64,000 bases of DNA from the NCBI GenBank assembly GCA_018268835.1, contig JAFDVU010000007.1, positions 1 to 64,000 of the forward strand. Reading direction: 5' to 3'. The position numbers were made by a program, and so were the translations under genes. Source of the stretch: Acidobacteriota bacterium. GTDB lineage: Bacteria; Acidobacteriota; Terriglobia; Bryobacterales; Bryobacteraceae. This document shows positions 53,680 through 61,843 of this stretch, piece by piece. Every line of letters starts with the position of its first letter. Positions within the stretch are counted from its first letter, which is position 1. A model generated the notes under the pieces. The model saw nothing but the letters and a program-made list of their open reading frames with translations, was not told the DNA's origin and did not search any database.

Positions 53680-54558
53680 ATGAGGCATATGCGGTGCGAT
53701 TTGCACGTACACACCCGGCATTCAGGAATGTGTACGATCCCGCTGCTTCGCCGCGTTTGCCGCGAAAGCTACAACGAACCCGGCGCGGTTTACGAGAAAC
53801 TGAAGCGCGCCGGCATGGATCTGGTGACGATCACGGACCACGATTCCATCGACGCCGTGGAATCGCTGCGCTCGCGGCCGGATTTCTTCCTGAGCGAGGA
53901 GGTCACGTGCACGCTGCCGAGCGGCACGGAACTGCACATCGGCGTCTACGACATCACCGAGCGCGACCATGTCGAGATCGAGCGGCGGCGCGGCGATTTC
54001 GAATCGTTGTTCGCGTGGCTGTTTGACAACAACATCTTCTTCAGCGCGAACCACGTGTTCAGTTCGCTTACCGGGCGGCGCGCCATTGAGGATTTCGCCC
54101 TGTTCGAGAGCGCGTTCCCGGCGATCGAGACGGGCAACGGGCACATGCTGTCGCGCACCAACCGGGCGGCGGCGCTGATCGCCGACCGCGCGGCGCGGGC
54201 CGAAGTGGGCGGCAGCGACGCGCACGCGATGGCGAGCGTGGGTTGCGCCTGGACCGTGGTTCCGGGAGCGCGAACCCGGCAGGAATATCTGGATGGATTG
54301 CGCGCCGGACTGGGGCGCGTGCGCGGCGAGACGGGAAGCTGGTACAAGCTGACGCGCGACGTGTTCGCAATCGGGCGCGAGATGGTGCGGGAGGATCCGC
54401 GCACCCTGCCGGTGGCGGCGCTGGGGTGGCTGGCGCCGCTGATCACGCTGTGCAATTACGCCGCGGAGGGCGTGTTCGCGCGCTACTGGCTGGCGCGCTA
54501 TCTACGGTCGGAACGGAAGGAACGCGCGGCGACGCGCATCGCGGAGGTACTGGCATGA
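53680..54558 (+). CDS. PHP domain metal-dependent phosphoesterase
   Basis: From ATG 53680 the product has 292 residues (ATG 53689 is 3 codons later). PHP motifs are RCDLHVHTRHS (about residues 5-15), LVTITDHDSIDAV (about 50-62), FFSANHVF (about 117-124), and GGSDAHAMASVGCAW (about 183-197). It binds up to three metals and hydrolyses a phosphate ester, possibly a lipid or nucleotide phosphate. A membrane-like helix (VAALGWLAPLITLCNYAAEGV) sits near 250. It overlaps the PAP2 gene by 4 nt. Confidence 0.88.
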   Translation: MRHMRCDLHVHTRHSGMCTIPLLRRVCRESYNEPGAVYEKLKRAGMDLVTITDHDSIDAVESLRSRPDFFLSEEVTCTLPSGTELHIGVYDITERDHVEIERRRGDFESLFAWLFDNNIFFSANHVFSSLTGRRAIEDFALFESAFPAIETGNGHMLSRTNRAAALIADRAARAEVGGSDAHAMASVGCAWTVVPGARTRQEYLDGLRAGLGRVRGETGSWYKLTRDVFAIGREMVREDPRTLPVAALGWLAPLITLCNYAAEGVFARYWLARYLRSERKERAATRIAEVLA

Positions 54559-55088
54559 CGCTCCCGGGGACGTTGGTGGACTTCATCACCCATCGCGATC
54601 ACCGGCTGATGCGGCGCGTGAATCGCTGGTATCCGCCGCGGTGGGTGCGGTTGTGGGCGCTTTGGGCGACGCGTGCCGGGGACGGCTGGCTATGGTCCCT
54701 GCTGGGGATCGTGGTGCTCGTGTTCGGCGGCGAGGCGCGGTTCGAAGCGGTGGGCGCGGCGGGACTCGCGGCGGGCGCGGGGATCGCGCTGTTCGTGAAT
54801 CTGAAGAAGGCGGCGAAGCGGAGGCGTCCGCACTGCTTCCAGCCGCACTGCTGGGTCACGCTGCTGCCGCCGGACCAGTTCTCTTTCCCCTCGGGGCATA
54901 CGATTACGGCGTTCGCGGTGTCGGTGGCGATGATCCAGTTCTATCCGGAGCTGACGGCAGCGCTGATGTTTTGCGCGGTGAGCGTGGCAGCGTCGCGCAT
55001 CCTGCTGGGGATGCACTTCCTGAGCGACGTGTTGGCCGGCGCGGCCATCGGCACGGCGCTGGCGCTGGCCGCGGCGTGGCTGGTATAG
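54555..55088 (+). CDS. PAP2-family phosphatase
   Basis: The 177-residue membrane protein has all three PAP2 motifs: KKAAKRRRPHC (about residues 80-90), PSGHT (about 113-117) and SRILLGMHFLSDVLAG (about 150-165), with about five membrane helices. It removes phosphate from lipid phosphates such as phosphatidate or undecaprenyl diphosphate. Its ATG overlaps the PHP stop (ATGA). Together with the MGDG-synthase-like gene opposite, it suggests a lipid-remodelling group. Confidence 0.93.
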   Translation: MTLPGTLVDFITHRDHRLMRRVNRWYPPRWVRLWALWATRAGDGWLWSLLGIVVLVFGGEARFEAVGAAGLAAGAGIALFVNLKKAAKRRRPHCFQPHCWVTLLPPDQFSFPSGHTITAFAVSVAMIQFYPELTAALMFCAVSVAASRILLGMHFLSDVLAGAAIGTALALAAAWLV

Positions 55089-55166
55089 GACGAGCGAGTG
55101 CCGCATCGGGGGGGGCGGGACAACTCCCCCTGTACCGCTGTTACGCAACCTGCTACTACTCCGGTT

Positions 55167-55409
55167 ATGGCACGCATCGCGATCCGCTACTGCGCATTCT
55201 GAGTGACCGGCCTTCACGCCGCCCGTGTGGCGGCGCGCCTTCGGCGTGAACTACTGGCCGACGTGGATATGGTCCACGGCCGGTACGGGGAGTTCAAGGT
55301 GCTGGTGGATGGCGATACTGTCATCGACGGCGGCGGTGCTGCGTTCCTGGGGGTATTGCCATCGGGCGCGAAGATCCTGGCAGCGGTGCGGGAGCGGTTG
55401 GGCGGGTGA
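55167..55409 (+). CDS. Rdx (SelW/SelT/SelH-like) selenoprotein with in-frame TGA as Sec
   Basis: The reading frame from ATG 55167 gives IAIRYCAF, then TGA at 55200-55202, then VTGLHAARVAARLRRELL, and ends at 55409 (80 residues with the TGA read as Sec at position 12). The C-A-F-U order equals the CxxC/CxxU redox motif of Rdx proteins. The rest has their VLVDGDTVID and GVLPSGAKILAAVRERL features. A hairpin follows the TGA (55217..55235). Rdx proteins have a thioredoxin-like fold and thiol-redox roles. The stop overlaps the start of the TIGR03437 gene. A nonsense mutation is the alternative, less likely given the motif and hairpin. Confidence 0.87.
55217..55235 (+). promoter_or_regulatory. Candidate bacterial SECIS hairpin
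   Basis: CGCCGCC (55217-55223) pairs with GGCGGCG (55229-55235) around a 5-base loop CGTGT with G in its second position. The loop begins 21 nt... after the TGA at 55200-55202. Bacterial SECIS elements need a short stem and a G early in an apical loop at about this distance, for SelB binding. A competing hairpin (TTCACGCCG at 55213 with CGGCGTGAA at 55242) overlaps it. Confidence 0.7.
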
Positions 55410-56518
55410 TGCCGGCTGTCTCCGCGAACCTACGCCTGGAACACAGGCGCCGTGACCGGCGTCTAGCTTTTGTGGCGATCATTCGGGTATTGGCCGTGCT
55501 CGCGGCGGCAGGCTGCGCGTTCGGGCAAGAAGACGTTCCGCGCTTCCGGGCGGGGGACGTGCGGCCGCACGGTTCAGCGGAGCCGCACCCGCTCGTCCCC
55601 GGCCTGCTCACATGGATCTTCGGCGCGGACCTGAGCCGGTCCCCCGGTTGCGGCGCGCAGAACCTGATGGATCCCGCTACCTACAAAACGGAACTCTGCG
55701 GGACGCGCGTGCTGGTAGGCGGGATCGAGGCGCGCCTCATCGCGGTCATGCCCGGGCAGATCAACCTTGTGGTTCCGGACCATCCCTGGGAAAACGAGAT
55801 GGTCGATTTTCAGATTGTCCGCGACGGCCGCACCAGCGCGACCGTGCCGGTCTACTTCGGGTTCAACCGGCCGGTCGTCTCCCTCGCGGCGCCCGCGTTC
55901 GTCGGCATGCCGGTTTGGGTGCGGGTAGAGAAACCATGGGGAAAGGGTTGGCTGCGCTACCCGTTTTACACCGAGCCTTGGGACCTGGGTCCCGCTTCGT
56001 TTGAGGTTCGCTTCCAGGGCCGGGAACTCGCGACTCTCTCGCTGCTGCCGTATCGTCCGCTGGGTTTCGGGATGATGATGGGCCTGCCGCGCGAAGTACC
56101 GCCCAGGTATCTGCACCGCGTCCCCCTGCATCTCGCCTATCCGGTGGACCGGCCAGGGACCTACCAGGTGCGCTACACCGAATACCGTGATCGGCCGGGG
56201 AGCGTGGAAAGGACGGTCTATTTGCAGTCCGATTGGACCGCCATCGAAATCCTGCCCTCAACCGCCGGACAGCGCCGCGCCTGGTTTGAGGCTCTGGCCG
56301 CGTCCCCGCCCGATGACACGATAGAACTGCTTTCGAACTTTCTACCTTCCCTCCTGGCTCAGCGCGACGAGCCCGCCCTGCGGGTCCTGGCCCGCTATCT
56401 CGAATCTCAGGATGCGCTGATCCGGGAGTACGCCGGATACGCGCTGAATTACTTCGATTCCGGCCTGCTTCACCGAGTGGTTCCGGGACGTGAACCGCTT
56501 CGCATGTTTGTGCGCTAG
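55409..56518 (+). CDS. Exported protein with TIGR03437 (Solibacter-type) domain
   Basis: The 369-residue protein has a signal sequence (IIRVLAVLAAAGCAFGQE, about residues 26-43). A TIGR03437 domain follows (about 60-160): LVPGLLTWIFGADLSRSPGC, CGTRVLVGGIEARLIAVMPGQINLVVP. Next is a beta domain and a helical C-terminus. TIGR03437 is a paralogous Solibacter-type domain of unknown function, often at the end of long secreted proteins; here it is near the N-terminus. It starts at ATG 55409, coupled to the selenoprotein (TGATG). Its stop shares the CTAG with that of the DUF362 gene. Confidence 0.85.
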   Translation: MPAVSANLRLEHRRRDRRLAFVAIIRVLAVLAAAGCAFGQEDVPRFRAGDVRPHGSAEPHPLVPGLLTWIFGADLSRSPGCGAQNLMDPATYKTELCGTRVLVGGIEARLIAVMPGQINLVVPDHPWENEMVDFQIVRDGRTSATVPVYFGFNRPVVSLAAPAFVGMPVWVRVEKPWGKGWLRYPFYTEPWDLGPASFEVRFQGRELATLSLLPYRPLGFGMMMGLPREVPPRYLHRVPLHLAYPVDRPGTYQVRYTEYRDRPGSVERTVYLQSDWTAIEILPSTAGQRRAWFEALAASPPDDTIELLSNFLPSLLAQRDEPALRVLARYLESQDALIREYAGYALNYFDSGLLHRVVPGREPLRMFVR

Positions 56519-57798
56519 ACCTTGTGCCGATCGTAATCGAAATGTTCATCGAGCATGTGAAGCGCGGGTTCACCTTCGCGGGGAAGGTAAACGGTCTTGA
56601 GAGGGGTTCGCGGGAAGGCGGTCAGCTTTCGCGCAACAGGGCCGTCGTCGGTCCACTCGTACACCGGAACTTCCCAGGGATTGAAGGTATCGCTGAGGCC
56701 TCGTTCTTTCGCGATCCGGTAGAGATGCAGGTTTCCGGGCTCGTGGCCTGCGAGCCAGAGGCCGACGAGGTCGACGCGGAATTTGTCTTTGCCGAACATC
56801 ACCAGATTGGTCAGGTAGTCGGTACCGACATTGAAGCCATCTCCATCGCGGCCGTAAATGCCCTCGATGACGGCCAGGCCGGTCTTCAGCACGCTCATGT
56901 TGTCGCACGTCTTCTGTGCCCACAGCTCCTGCTCGACAGGCCGGAGGAAGGCGCCGTTACTGCGCGAGCCGCCGGTGTCATACCGGCTGTAGCCAAGCTG
57001 CCGGTGGCGTTCCAGAGAACGGTTCACCAGTTCCTCGACACGCGGATTGACCTCGGACTTGACCAGATCGGAAGCACTCAGGACACTCCGCCAGCCGCCG
57101 CAGAACCTGGTGAAAGGATGTGCGACCAGTCCCTGCTCGTTCTTCACGGTGAGCGTGAGCCCCATGCTGTGTGCCTTCCACTTGGCAATATTGAGCAGCC
57201 AGGTGCCAGGTTCGTTCACCGGAGCATAGTGCGGAATACGCTTGAAAACCACACCTTCCGGCACGGCGCTCCAGGTGGTTTCCCATCCTTCCTGCAAATG
57301 GCGCTCGCGGCGCTCCGGATCCTGGGTCACGATTCCGAGCCGGTTATTGATATCCAAAAGGCCGCGCAGGTTCCAACTGGCGTAGGAAGTGGAATCGACG
57401 AAGGTGAACCGGGTGAGGCCGAGTTCCTTCATTCCGGCCACCAGCCCCTCGTAGAATTGAGGATCGGTGCCCGTGCCGAAGAGTTCCTCCGCCGATCTTC
57501 CGCGCGGAGACAAACTGGTTGCGTTGGGTTTGAGGACGATGCGGTTGTCAATGGGAATGCCGGGACGGTCGCAGCCCACGAAGATGAGCCGCGCGAGCTT
57601 CAGGCCCTCGTTCCGTTTGGCCTCGGCATCCATCTTGTGCGCCACGCTGGTGCGACGGATGAACACGGCTTTGGGGTTCCGCTCGATGAAAGCATGCGGC
57701 ATGAAGTACCGCTGCTGCGCGGCCAGGGCGGGCGACGCAAGGGCGGCAGTCCCCAAGGCTGCCCCACTTCTCAGAAGATCGCGGCGAGTCAGATGCAT
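56515..57798 (-). CDS. TAT-exported DUF362 protein
   Basis: The 427-residue protein has a twin-arginine signal (TRRDLLRSGAALGTAALASPALA). A DUF362 domain follows, with GLKLARLIFVGCDRPGIPIDNRIVLKPNAT near residue 65 (given in part), FTFVDSTSYASWNLRG near 132, LLNIAKWKAHSMGLTLTVKN near 200 and LAVIEGIYGRDGDGFN near 307. DUF362 proteins are often tied to iron-sulphur or redox systems, but here no FeS cysteine set is present. TAT export means it folds, perhaps with a cofactor, before crossing the membrane. It lies 12 nt after the unknown at 57811. Confidence 0.83.
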   Translation of the reverse strand: MHLTRRDLLRSGAALGTAALASPALAAQQRYFMPHAFIERNPKAVFIRRTSVAHKMDAEAKRNEGLKLARLIFVGCDRPGIPIDNRIVLKPNATSLSPRGRSAEELFGTGTDPQFYEGLVAGMKELGLTRFTFVDSTSYASWNLRGLLDINNRLGIVTQDPERRERHLQEGWETTWSAVPEGVVFKRIPHYAPVNEPGTWLLNIAKWKAHSMGLTLTVKNEQGLVAHPFTRFCGGWRSVLSASDLVKSEVNPRVEELVNRSLERHRQLGYSRYDTGGSRSNGAFLRPVEQELWAQKTCDNMSVLKTGLAVIEGIYGRDGDGFNVGTDYLTNLVMFGKDKFRVDLVGLWLAGHEPGNLHLYRIAKERGLSDTFNPWEVPVYEWTDDGPVARKLTAFPRTPLKTVYLPREGEPALHMLDEHFDYDRHKV

Positions 57799-57810
57799 AT
57801 CTTGCGTTCC

Positions 57811-59085
57811 TCAAGTGAAGACGACCAATGCCAGACGTCTGAACCCGGGCACCGCCACGTCCGTGTTTTCGCCGCGGCGCCAGGTTCGCAGCCTTACGGG
57901 TGGTAGGTCGGGACGCAGGAGGTCGGCTGAGTTATAGACGCCCCGGACCTGAGCCATGATGTCGCCGCGGATGGGCGAACCGTAGTTGACCAGGCGAAGA
58001 ATCGGACCGGCCCGTGCGCCGCCTTTTGAGACCATGGCGATGACGGCGGACGCATCCCACAAGCGGACGGGCCGGCGGGCCGAGGCAAGATCGAGAACGT
58101 CCAGAGCGAAGTCGCCGGGGTCGGCAATCGGTTCCCTGTAAACGAGAATACGGCCGGCGCCCAGTGTGTAGAAGGCTCGATCCTGGAACTGGCGGACCGC
58201 TTTCAGGCCGGGCCCTTTCCACCAGGACGATGCGTCGCCGCAGTCTACGACAAGGCTGGCGCCGGCGTTGGCATGAGCCAGCAACAGCTTACCCAGGTCC
58301 GGCGACGGTGGATGAATTCCGGCCGCGACCACGATGGGGCGGCGGGACGCGTCCGGCAAAGGCACGCGTTCAGCGGGCACCAGATCAGGGGATCCGCTCT
58401 GGCGGAACATCAGGGCGGCGATCTCGGCGGAGGTATCGCCCCGTTCCACCAACACGGTGATCGTGCTCAGGGGAGGTTGGCGGAGAAGATCCTGATGCTC
58501 CTTCAGCCAGCGGGCAGTCCGGCCCAATTGGGACCACGCGGCGGCCGCTGCCGGGTCACCGCCGAGAAGGGCATTGCGGTACGCCGCATCCGGCGCAAGC
58601 AGGTAGTTTCCTCCGGCAGCCCAGGCGTCGATTAAAGCGAGTTCCAGGGAATCGTAAGGGATCACCTGTCCCTGGCCAATACCTGCGTCGCTATCCGGGA
58701 GATAGGCAAGAAGGGGTGCGCGACCGGCGAAGAGAGCCTTCGTCCAAGCGACGAGATAACCGTTGGCATCGATCCATGCGCGCTGGGTGGCTCCGCTGGC
58801 GATGCTGCCGTCGGCATCACGGGCGCCGGCCTTGGCTCCGGGCCAGACTCCCGCTTTCACCGCTAGAAAATCCCCAGGCGGCAGCGGGCCGGCGTGGTCG
58901 CGGCCAACCAGACGGATCGTATCCGCGTCAATCGTATCGGCGCCGGCGGCGCGGCAGGCGGCGGCGACGCGGCCTTCGCGCGACGGGAACCAGACGGCGC
59001 CGATCCCTCCGCTCGCAAGGAGGCCGGAGCAATCGGAATCGGAATCCCAACGGAGCACGATCTGGTTCAGCAGATCAACTCTCAC
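57811..59085 (-). CDS. Hypothetical protein, glycosidase-like fold
   Basis: The 424-residue protein starts at GTG 59085 without a signal peptide. It reads as an alpha/beta chain with strands such as GAVWFPSREGR, YLVAWTKALFAGRAPLLAYLP and IIVVAAGIHPP-like segments, and two long Ala-rich helices. The layout resembles hypothetical Acidobacteria proteins with glycosidase or amidotransferase-like domains. I do not recognise a catalytic motif. It is cotranscribed with the DUF362 gene. Confidence 0.65.
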   Translation of the reverse strand: MRVDLLNQIVLRWDSDSDCSGLLASGGIGAVWFPSREGRVAAACRAAGADTIDADTIRLVGRDHAGPLPPGDFLAVKAGVWPGAKAGARDADGSIASGATQRAWIDANGYLVAWTKALFAGRAPLLAYLPDSDAGIGQGQVIPYDSLELALIDAWAAGGNYLLAPDAAYRNALLGGDPAAAAAWSQLGRTARWLKEHQDLLRQPPLSTITVLVERGDTSAEIAALMFRQSGSPDLVPAERVPLPDASRRPIVVAAGIHPPSPDLGKLLLAHANAGASLVVDCGDASSWWKGPGLKAVRQFQDRAFYTLGAGRILVYREPIADPGDFALDVLDLASARRPVRLWDASAVIAMVSKGGARAGPILRLVNYGSPIRGDIMAQVRGVYNSADLLRPDLPPVRLRTWRRGENTDVAVPGFRRLALVVFT

Positions 59086-59227
59086 GGGTGTATGCTATCC
59101 CGCCATGTGGAGGAGCGCAACCATAAGCAGGCTCTTTTATCCTGAATAGGAGGGCTGGGTCGCTGGGCACGACGGCCTCCATTTATGCCTCGTCGGCGGA
59201 ATCTGTGGGTGATTTGGGCCGAGAATT

Positions 59228-60439
59228 TCAGTTCTCTGAAGGTCGCTCGACATGCTCGATCACAAGAACTTCCAGCCGCGCCTTCTTCCGCGCAAGTTTC
59301 AGACCCAGACTGTCCAGAACTTCATCGAGGGTGCGGCCGGACGAATCCTGCGATGAGCCCCAGCCCTCGGTTTGAATCTGATAGAGTCCGCTCAAGCCCG
59401 TCTGATCAATGACTGGCAACTCGCTCCAGTTGGACACGTATGCTGCTAAATCGGCGAGATCTACCGCGGTCCCGCGCAACCCTCTCCCGCTTCCGCCGAG
59501 AAACTGATGACAGCCGGGTGCCGGGAGGTCCAGGCTCCCGAATGGAGCGGCTTCGGCGCAGTCGCGCTCTGATACTTTTGCTCGCTCAAGCTTGATACCG
59601 CGAGATCCAACCATCAGAGCATAGACCGCCATTTCCGTGGACTCACGACGGATTCGGAGTTGGAGACGATCAGCCAGCAACGATTGCAGCATCAACCGTA
59701 TCCTCTCGTTCCGTGCTTTTGCCGCCGTGGCTGGCGGTGCCTGGCCAGTCGCTACTACTTCCATGTCGTATGGCACGGCAAACATCCAGTCCGGGATGCC
59801 TCTGATTCGTTGTTCAAGCGCTTCTCTCGATTGGAACGGAATCTGGTAAGCTGTCGCGAGAACGACGAAGAGGGGCATGTTCGTCAGACGGAACCGGCCG
59901 CCGGGAAGGAACTCCATGCCGGGACGGCGCCGATCGCCGGGTTTGGCCGGCTTGATAGAAGCCACGGAGTTTTGTTGGTGCTCCTGCCTTTCCTTCGTTT
60001 GGTTGCTGGCCGGGGCCTGCTGTGCTACCTGTCGTTCGGGACGATGCGGCGGCGATTGCGGAAGTCCCAACAAAACTGGAAGCCGGGTGACTCCATAGAT
60101 AGGGCTAAAAGAAGCCGATAGAGCCCCGAGCAGAGCAAGCGAAACGAAGGCCCCCGTCGCCAACGCCGCTGGGTGAGGGGCCTCGTCCTTCAGAAACCGC
60201 CAGGAAAGCGCGCCATCAACTGGATGAAGGGATGTCGCCGGCACCTCCTGCCACACGTCGGTACGCGAGATAGTCACGACCAGGTCCAAGAAGAGGTCAA
60301 CCAGCAGCCTCAGTCGTACCAGAAGTCCTCGCTCATCGCGGGCACGATCCAGGACGAAACGTACAGCCTCCTCGCCATACGCCTGGCGAAAGCGGGCGGG
60401 GTAAAAACGCACCAGCAAGCTGAAGAATCGTTCAGACAT
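59228..60439 (-). CDS. TIGR03435 family protein with N-terminal permease-prefix-like domain
   Basis: The 403-residue protein starts at ATG 60439, with a GAGG site about 6 nt upstream; GTG 60445 is possible. Its N-terminus has a helical segment (FFSLLVRFYPARFRQAYGEE) like the prefix of PadR-linked permeases, then a membrane helix (ALATGAFVSLALLGALSA). A soluble TIGR03435 domain follows from about residue 155, ending LEVLVIEHVERPSEN. The domain is Acidobacteria-specific and of unknown function. The start overlaps the PadR stop by 8 nt, so PadR and this gene are coupled. Confidence 0.9.
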   Translation of the reverse strand: MSERFFSLLVRFYPARFRQAYGEEAVRFVLDRARDERGLLVRLRLLVDLFLDLVVTISRTDVWQEVPATSLHPVDGALSWRFLKDEAPHPAALATGAFVSLALLGALSASFSPIYGVTRLPVLLGLPQSPPHRPERQVAQQAPASNQTKERQEHQQNSVASIKPAKPGDRRRPGMEFLPGGRFRLTNMPLFVVLATAYQIPFQSREALEQRIRGIPDWMFAVPYDMEVVATGQAPPATAAKARNERIRLMLQSLLADRLQLRIRRESTEMAVYALMVGSRGIKLERAKVSERDCAEAAPFGSLDLPAPGCHQFLGGSGRGLRGTAVDLADLAAYVSNWSELPVIDQTGLSGLYQIQTEGWGSSQDSSGRTLDEVLDSLGLKLARKKARLEVLVIEHVERPSEN

Positions 60440-60782
60440 AGTCACCTCGAAGAATCTTTTTGGTCCGTGCCAGTCGTAACAGACCAGCCAGCCTATTTGC
60501 TTCAGACTGGGCTACCTTCCGGCCCGCCAGCGTAAGGTGATAGCAACGGCGTCTCTCCTGCCCCGGCTGTTCGCCCGCGCGATCCTCAATCTCTTCAATA
60601 AAGCCTTCCTCAAGCAGGGCCTGAACCGAGCTGTACAGTGTCCCCGGTCCCAATCGCATGCGCCCGTGTGTCTGTTCCTCCACTCGTCGCATGATCGCGT
60701 AACCGTGCAGGTCCTCATCAGCTAGCGCTAGGAGGATATGGAAAGCTGCTGACGGAAGTGGATTCAGCCTCTGTTTTGGCAT
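60432..60782 (-). CDS. PadR-family transcriptional regulator
   Basis: The 116-residue protein starts at ATG 60782 and has the PadR winged helix: AFHILLALADEDLHGYAIMRRVEE, LGPGTLYSSVQALLEEGFIEE, and a wing with RRRCYHLTLAGRKVA. It overlaps the TIGR03435 gene by 8 nt. The longer frame to 61049 runs into the transposase remnant in antisense and is not used. It probably represses its own operon from the promoter at 60796-60823. Confidence 0.93.
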   Translation of the reverse strand: MPKQRLNPLPSAAFHILLALADEDLHGYAIMRRVEEQTHGRMRLGPGTLYSSVQALLEEGFIEEIEDRAGEQPGQERRRCYHLTLAGRKVAQSEANRLAGLLRLARTKKILRGDYV

Positions 60783-60795
60783 AGTATCGATTCTC

Positions 60796-60823
60796 AGTAT
60801 ATCGAAGATCGATGCATTTGCAA
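60796..60823 (-). promoter_or_regulatory. Candidate promoter of PadR-TIGR03435
   Basis: On the minus strand TTGCAA (60823-60818) and TATACT (60801-60796) are 16 bp apart, 13 nt before the PadR ATG. ATCGA repeats at 60786-60790, 60801-60805 and 60809-60813 surround the -10 box and may be regulator sites. The promoter lies right beside the break point of the transposase remnant. Confidence 0.5.
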
Positions 60824-60834
60824 GACAGAATCTG

Positions 60835-61433
60835 CTCCCACCCTGTGGGAGCCGTATCTCAAGGTCATACGTGAGAAATGCCCCGAAGCTCTGCATATCC
60901 TCGACCGCTTCCATATCGTCGCCAAAATGAACAAGGCGCTCGACGAGGTCCGCGCCGAAGAAACGCGCCCCATGAAACGCGAAGGGCGCGACCCGGTCCT
61001 GAAGAAGTCCCGTTGGTTGCTGCTCACACGCAGCGGCGATGAGCAGCACTTCCGGCTCCGCGATCTGCTCCGCTACAACCTGAAAACCGTCCGCGCTTAC
61101 CTACTCAAGGAAGCCTTTCAACAGCTCTGGGAATACAACGCGCCCGCCCGGGCAGGCAAGTTCCTCGATGAATGGTGCCGCCAGACCATGCGCTCCCGCA
61201 TCGACCCCATGAAAAAGATAGCCTGCTCCCGCCGCTGGCACCGCGAGCTGATCTTGAACTACTTCCGAGCGGGAAAGCTGATCTCCAGCGGCGTGGTAGA
61301 GGTTTTGAACAACAAGGCGAAAGTCACCATGAGAAAATCGCACGGATTCCGCACCTACCGTGTGCTCGAACTTGCTCTCTATCACTCACTTGGCAAGCTG
61401 CCTGAGCCTGAATCCACCCACGATTTCTTCTGA
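60835..61433 (+). mobile_element. ISL3-family transposase remnant (C-terminal part)
   Basis: The frame reads TLWEPYLKVIREKCPEALHI, LDRFHIVAKMNKALDEV and, from about 61270, LISSGVVEVLNNKAKVTMRK and RVLELALYHSLGKLPEPE with a THDFF end: the classic C-terminal half of ISL3 transposases. The catalytic glutamate in VVEVLNNK remains, but the N-terminal zinc-binding and first aspartate regions are missing. At the left break the usual SDMW reads PTLW. An ATG at 60927 opens a 168-residue reading, which is not a functional transposase. Confidence 0.85.
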
Positions 61434-61463
61434 CGAATCCCATTTATAGGCAGCCAAATTCTA

Positions 61464-61492
61464 TTGACACCTTCCTTACCCCTAAGTACAAT
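61464..61492 (+). promoter_or_regulatory. Promoter of PadR-ADOP permease
   Basis: A consensus -35 box TTGACA (61464-61469) and a -10 box TACAAT (61487-61492) are exactly 17 bp apart, 15 nt before the PadR ATG at 61508. A direct repeat TAACGAT (61501-61507 and 61513-61519) straddles the start codon. No ribosome site is present, so the leader is very short. Confidence 0.78.
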
Positions 61493-61507
61493 ACCCATAA
61501 TAACGAT

Positions 61508-61834
61508 ATGCCTAACGATGAGATGCCTTCGGGCGCCCTGATGCTCCTCATCCTCCGGGTCCTGCGCGCCGGAGCGCTGCACGGGTACGCGATCGCGCAG
61601 CGCATTCACGTGCTTTCCTCCGATATCCTGCGAGTGGAGGAAGGGGCGCTCTACCCGACGCTGCAGAAGATCCTGCTGAAGGGCTGGGTAACGGCGGAGT
61701 GGGGCGTTTCCGAAACCAACCGGAAGGTGCGGTTTTACCGCCTGACGCCCGCCGGCCGCAAGGAGTTGGACGCCCAGTTGGCGGCGTATGAACGCCTTCA
61801 CCAGGCCATTCAATCCGTGCTCCGCACCGCCTGA
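61508..61834 (+). CDS. PadR-family transcriptional regulator
   Basis: The 108-residue protein has the PadR pattern: GALMLLILRVLRAGALHGYAIAQRI, RVEEGALYPTLQKILLKGWVTAE and a wing with RKVRFYRLTPAGRKEL. It lies 9 nt before the ADOP permease gene, the standard Acidobacteria arrangement in which PadR represses its permease. The strong promoter just upstream and the repeats over the start suggest autorepression. Confidence 0.94.
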   Translation: MPNDEMPSGALMLLILRVLRAGALHGYAIAQRIHVLSSDILRVEEGALYPTLQKILLKGWVTAEWGVSETNRKVRFYRLTPAGRKELDAQLAAYERLHQAIQSVLRTA

Positions 61835-61843
61835 GGAGATCCC

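Noticed and set aside
55203..55409. A 68-residue gene starting at GTG after the TGA
   Set aside because: It would lack the first strand and the redox motif of the Rdx fold; the read-through frame explains both.
60927..61433. A 168-residue gene as complete transposase
   Set aside because: Homology continues upstream of the ATG to about 60835 and the N-terminal two thirds of ISL3 transposases are missing, so it is a remnant.
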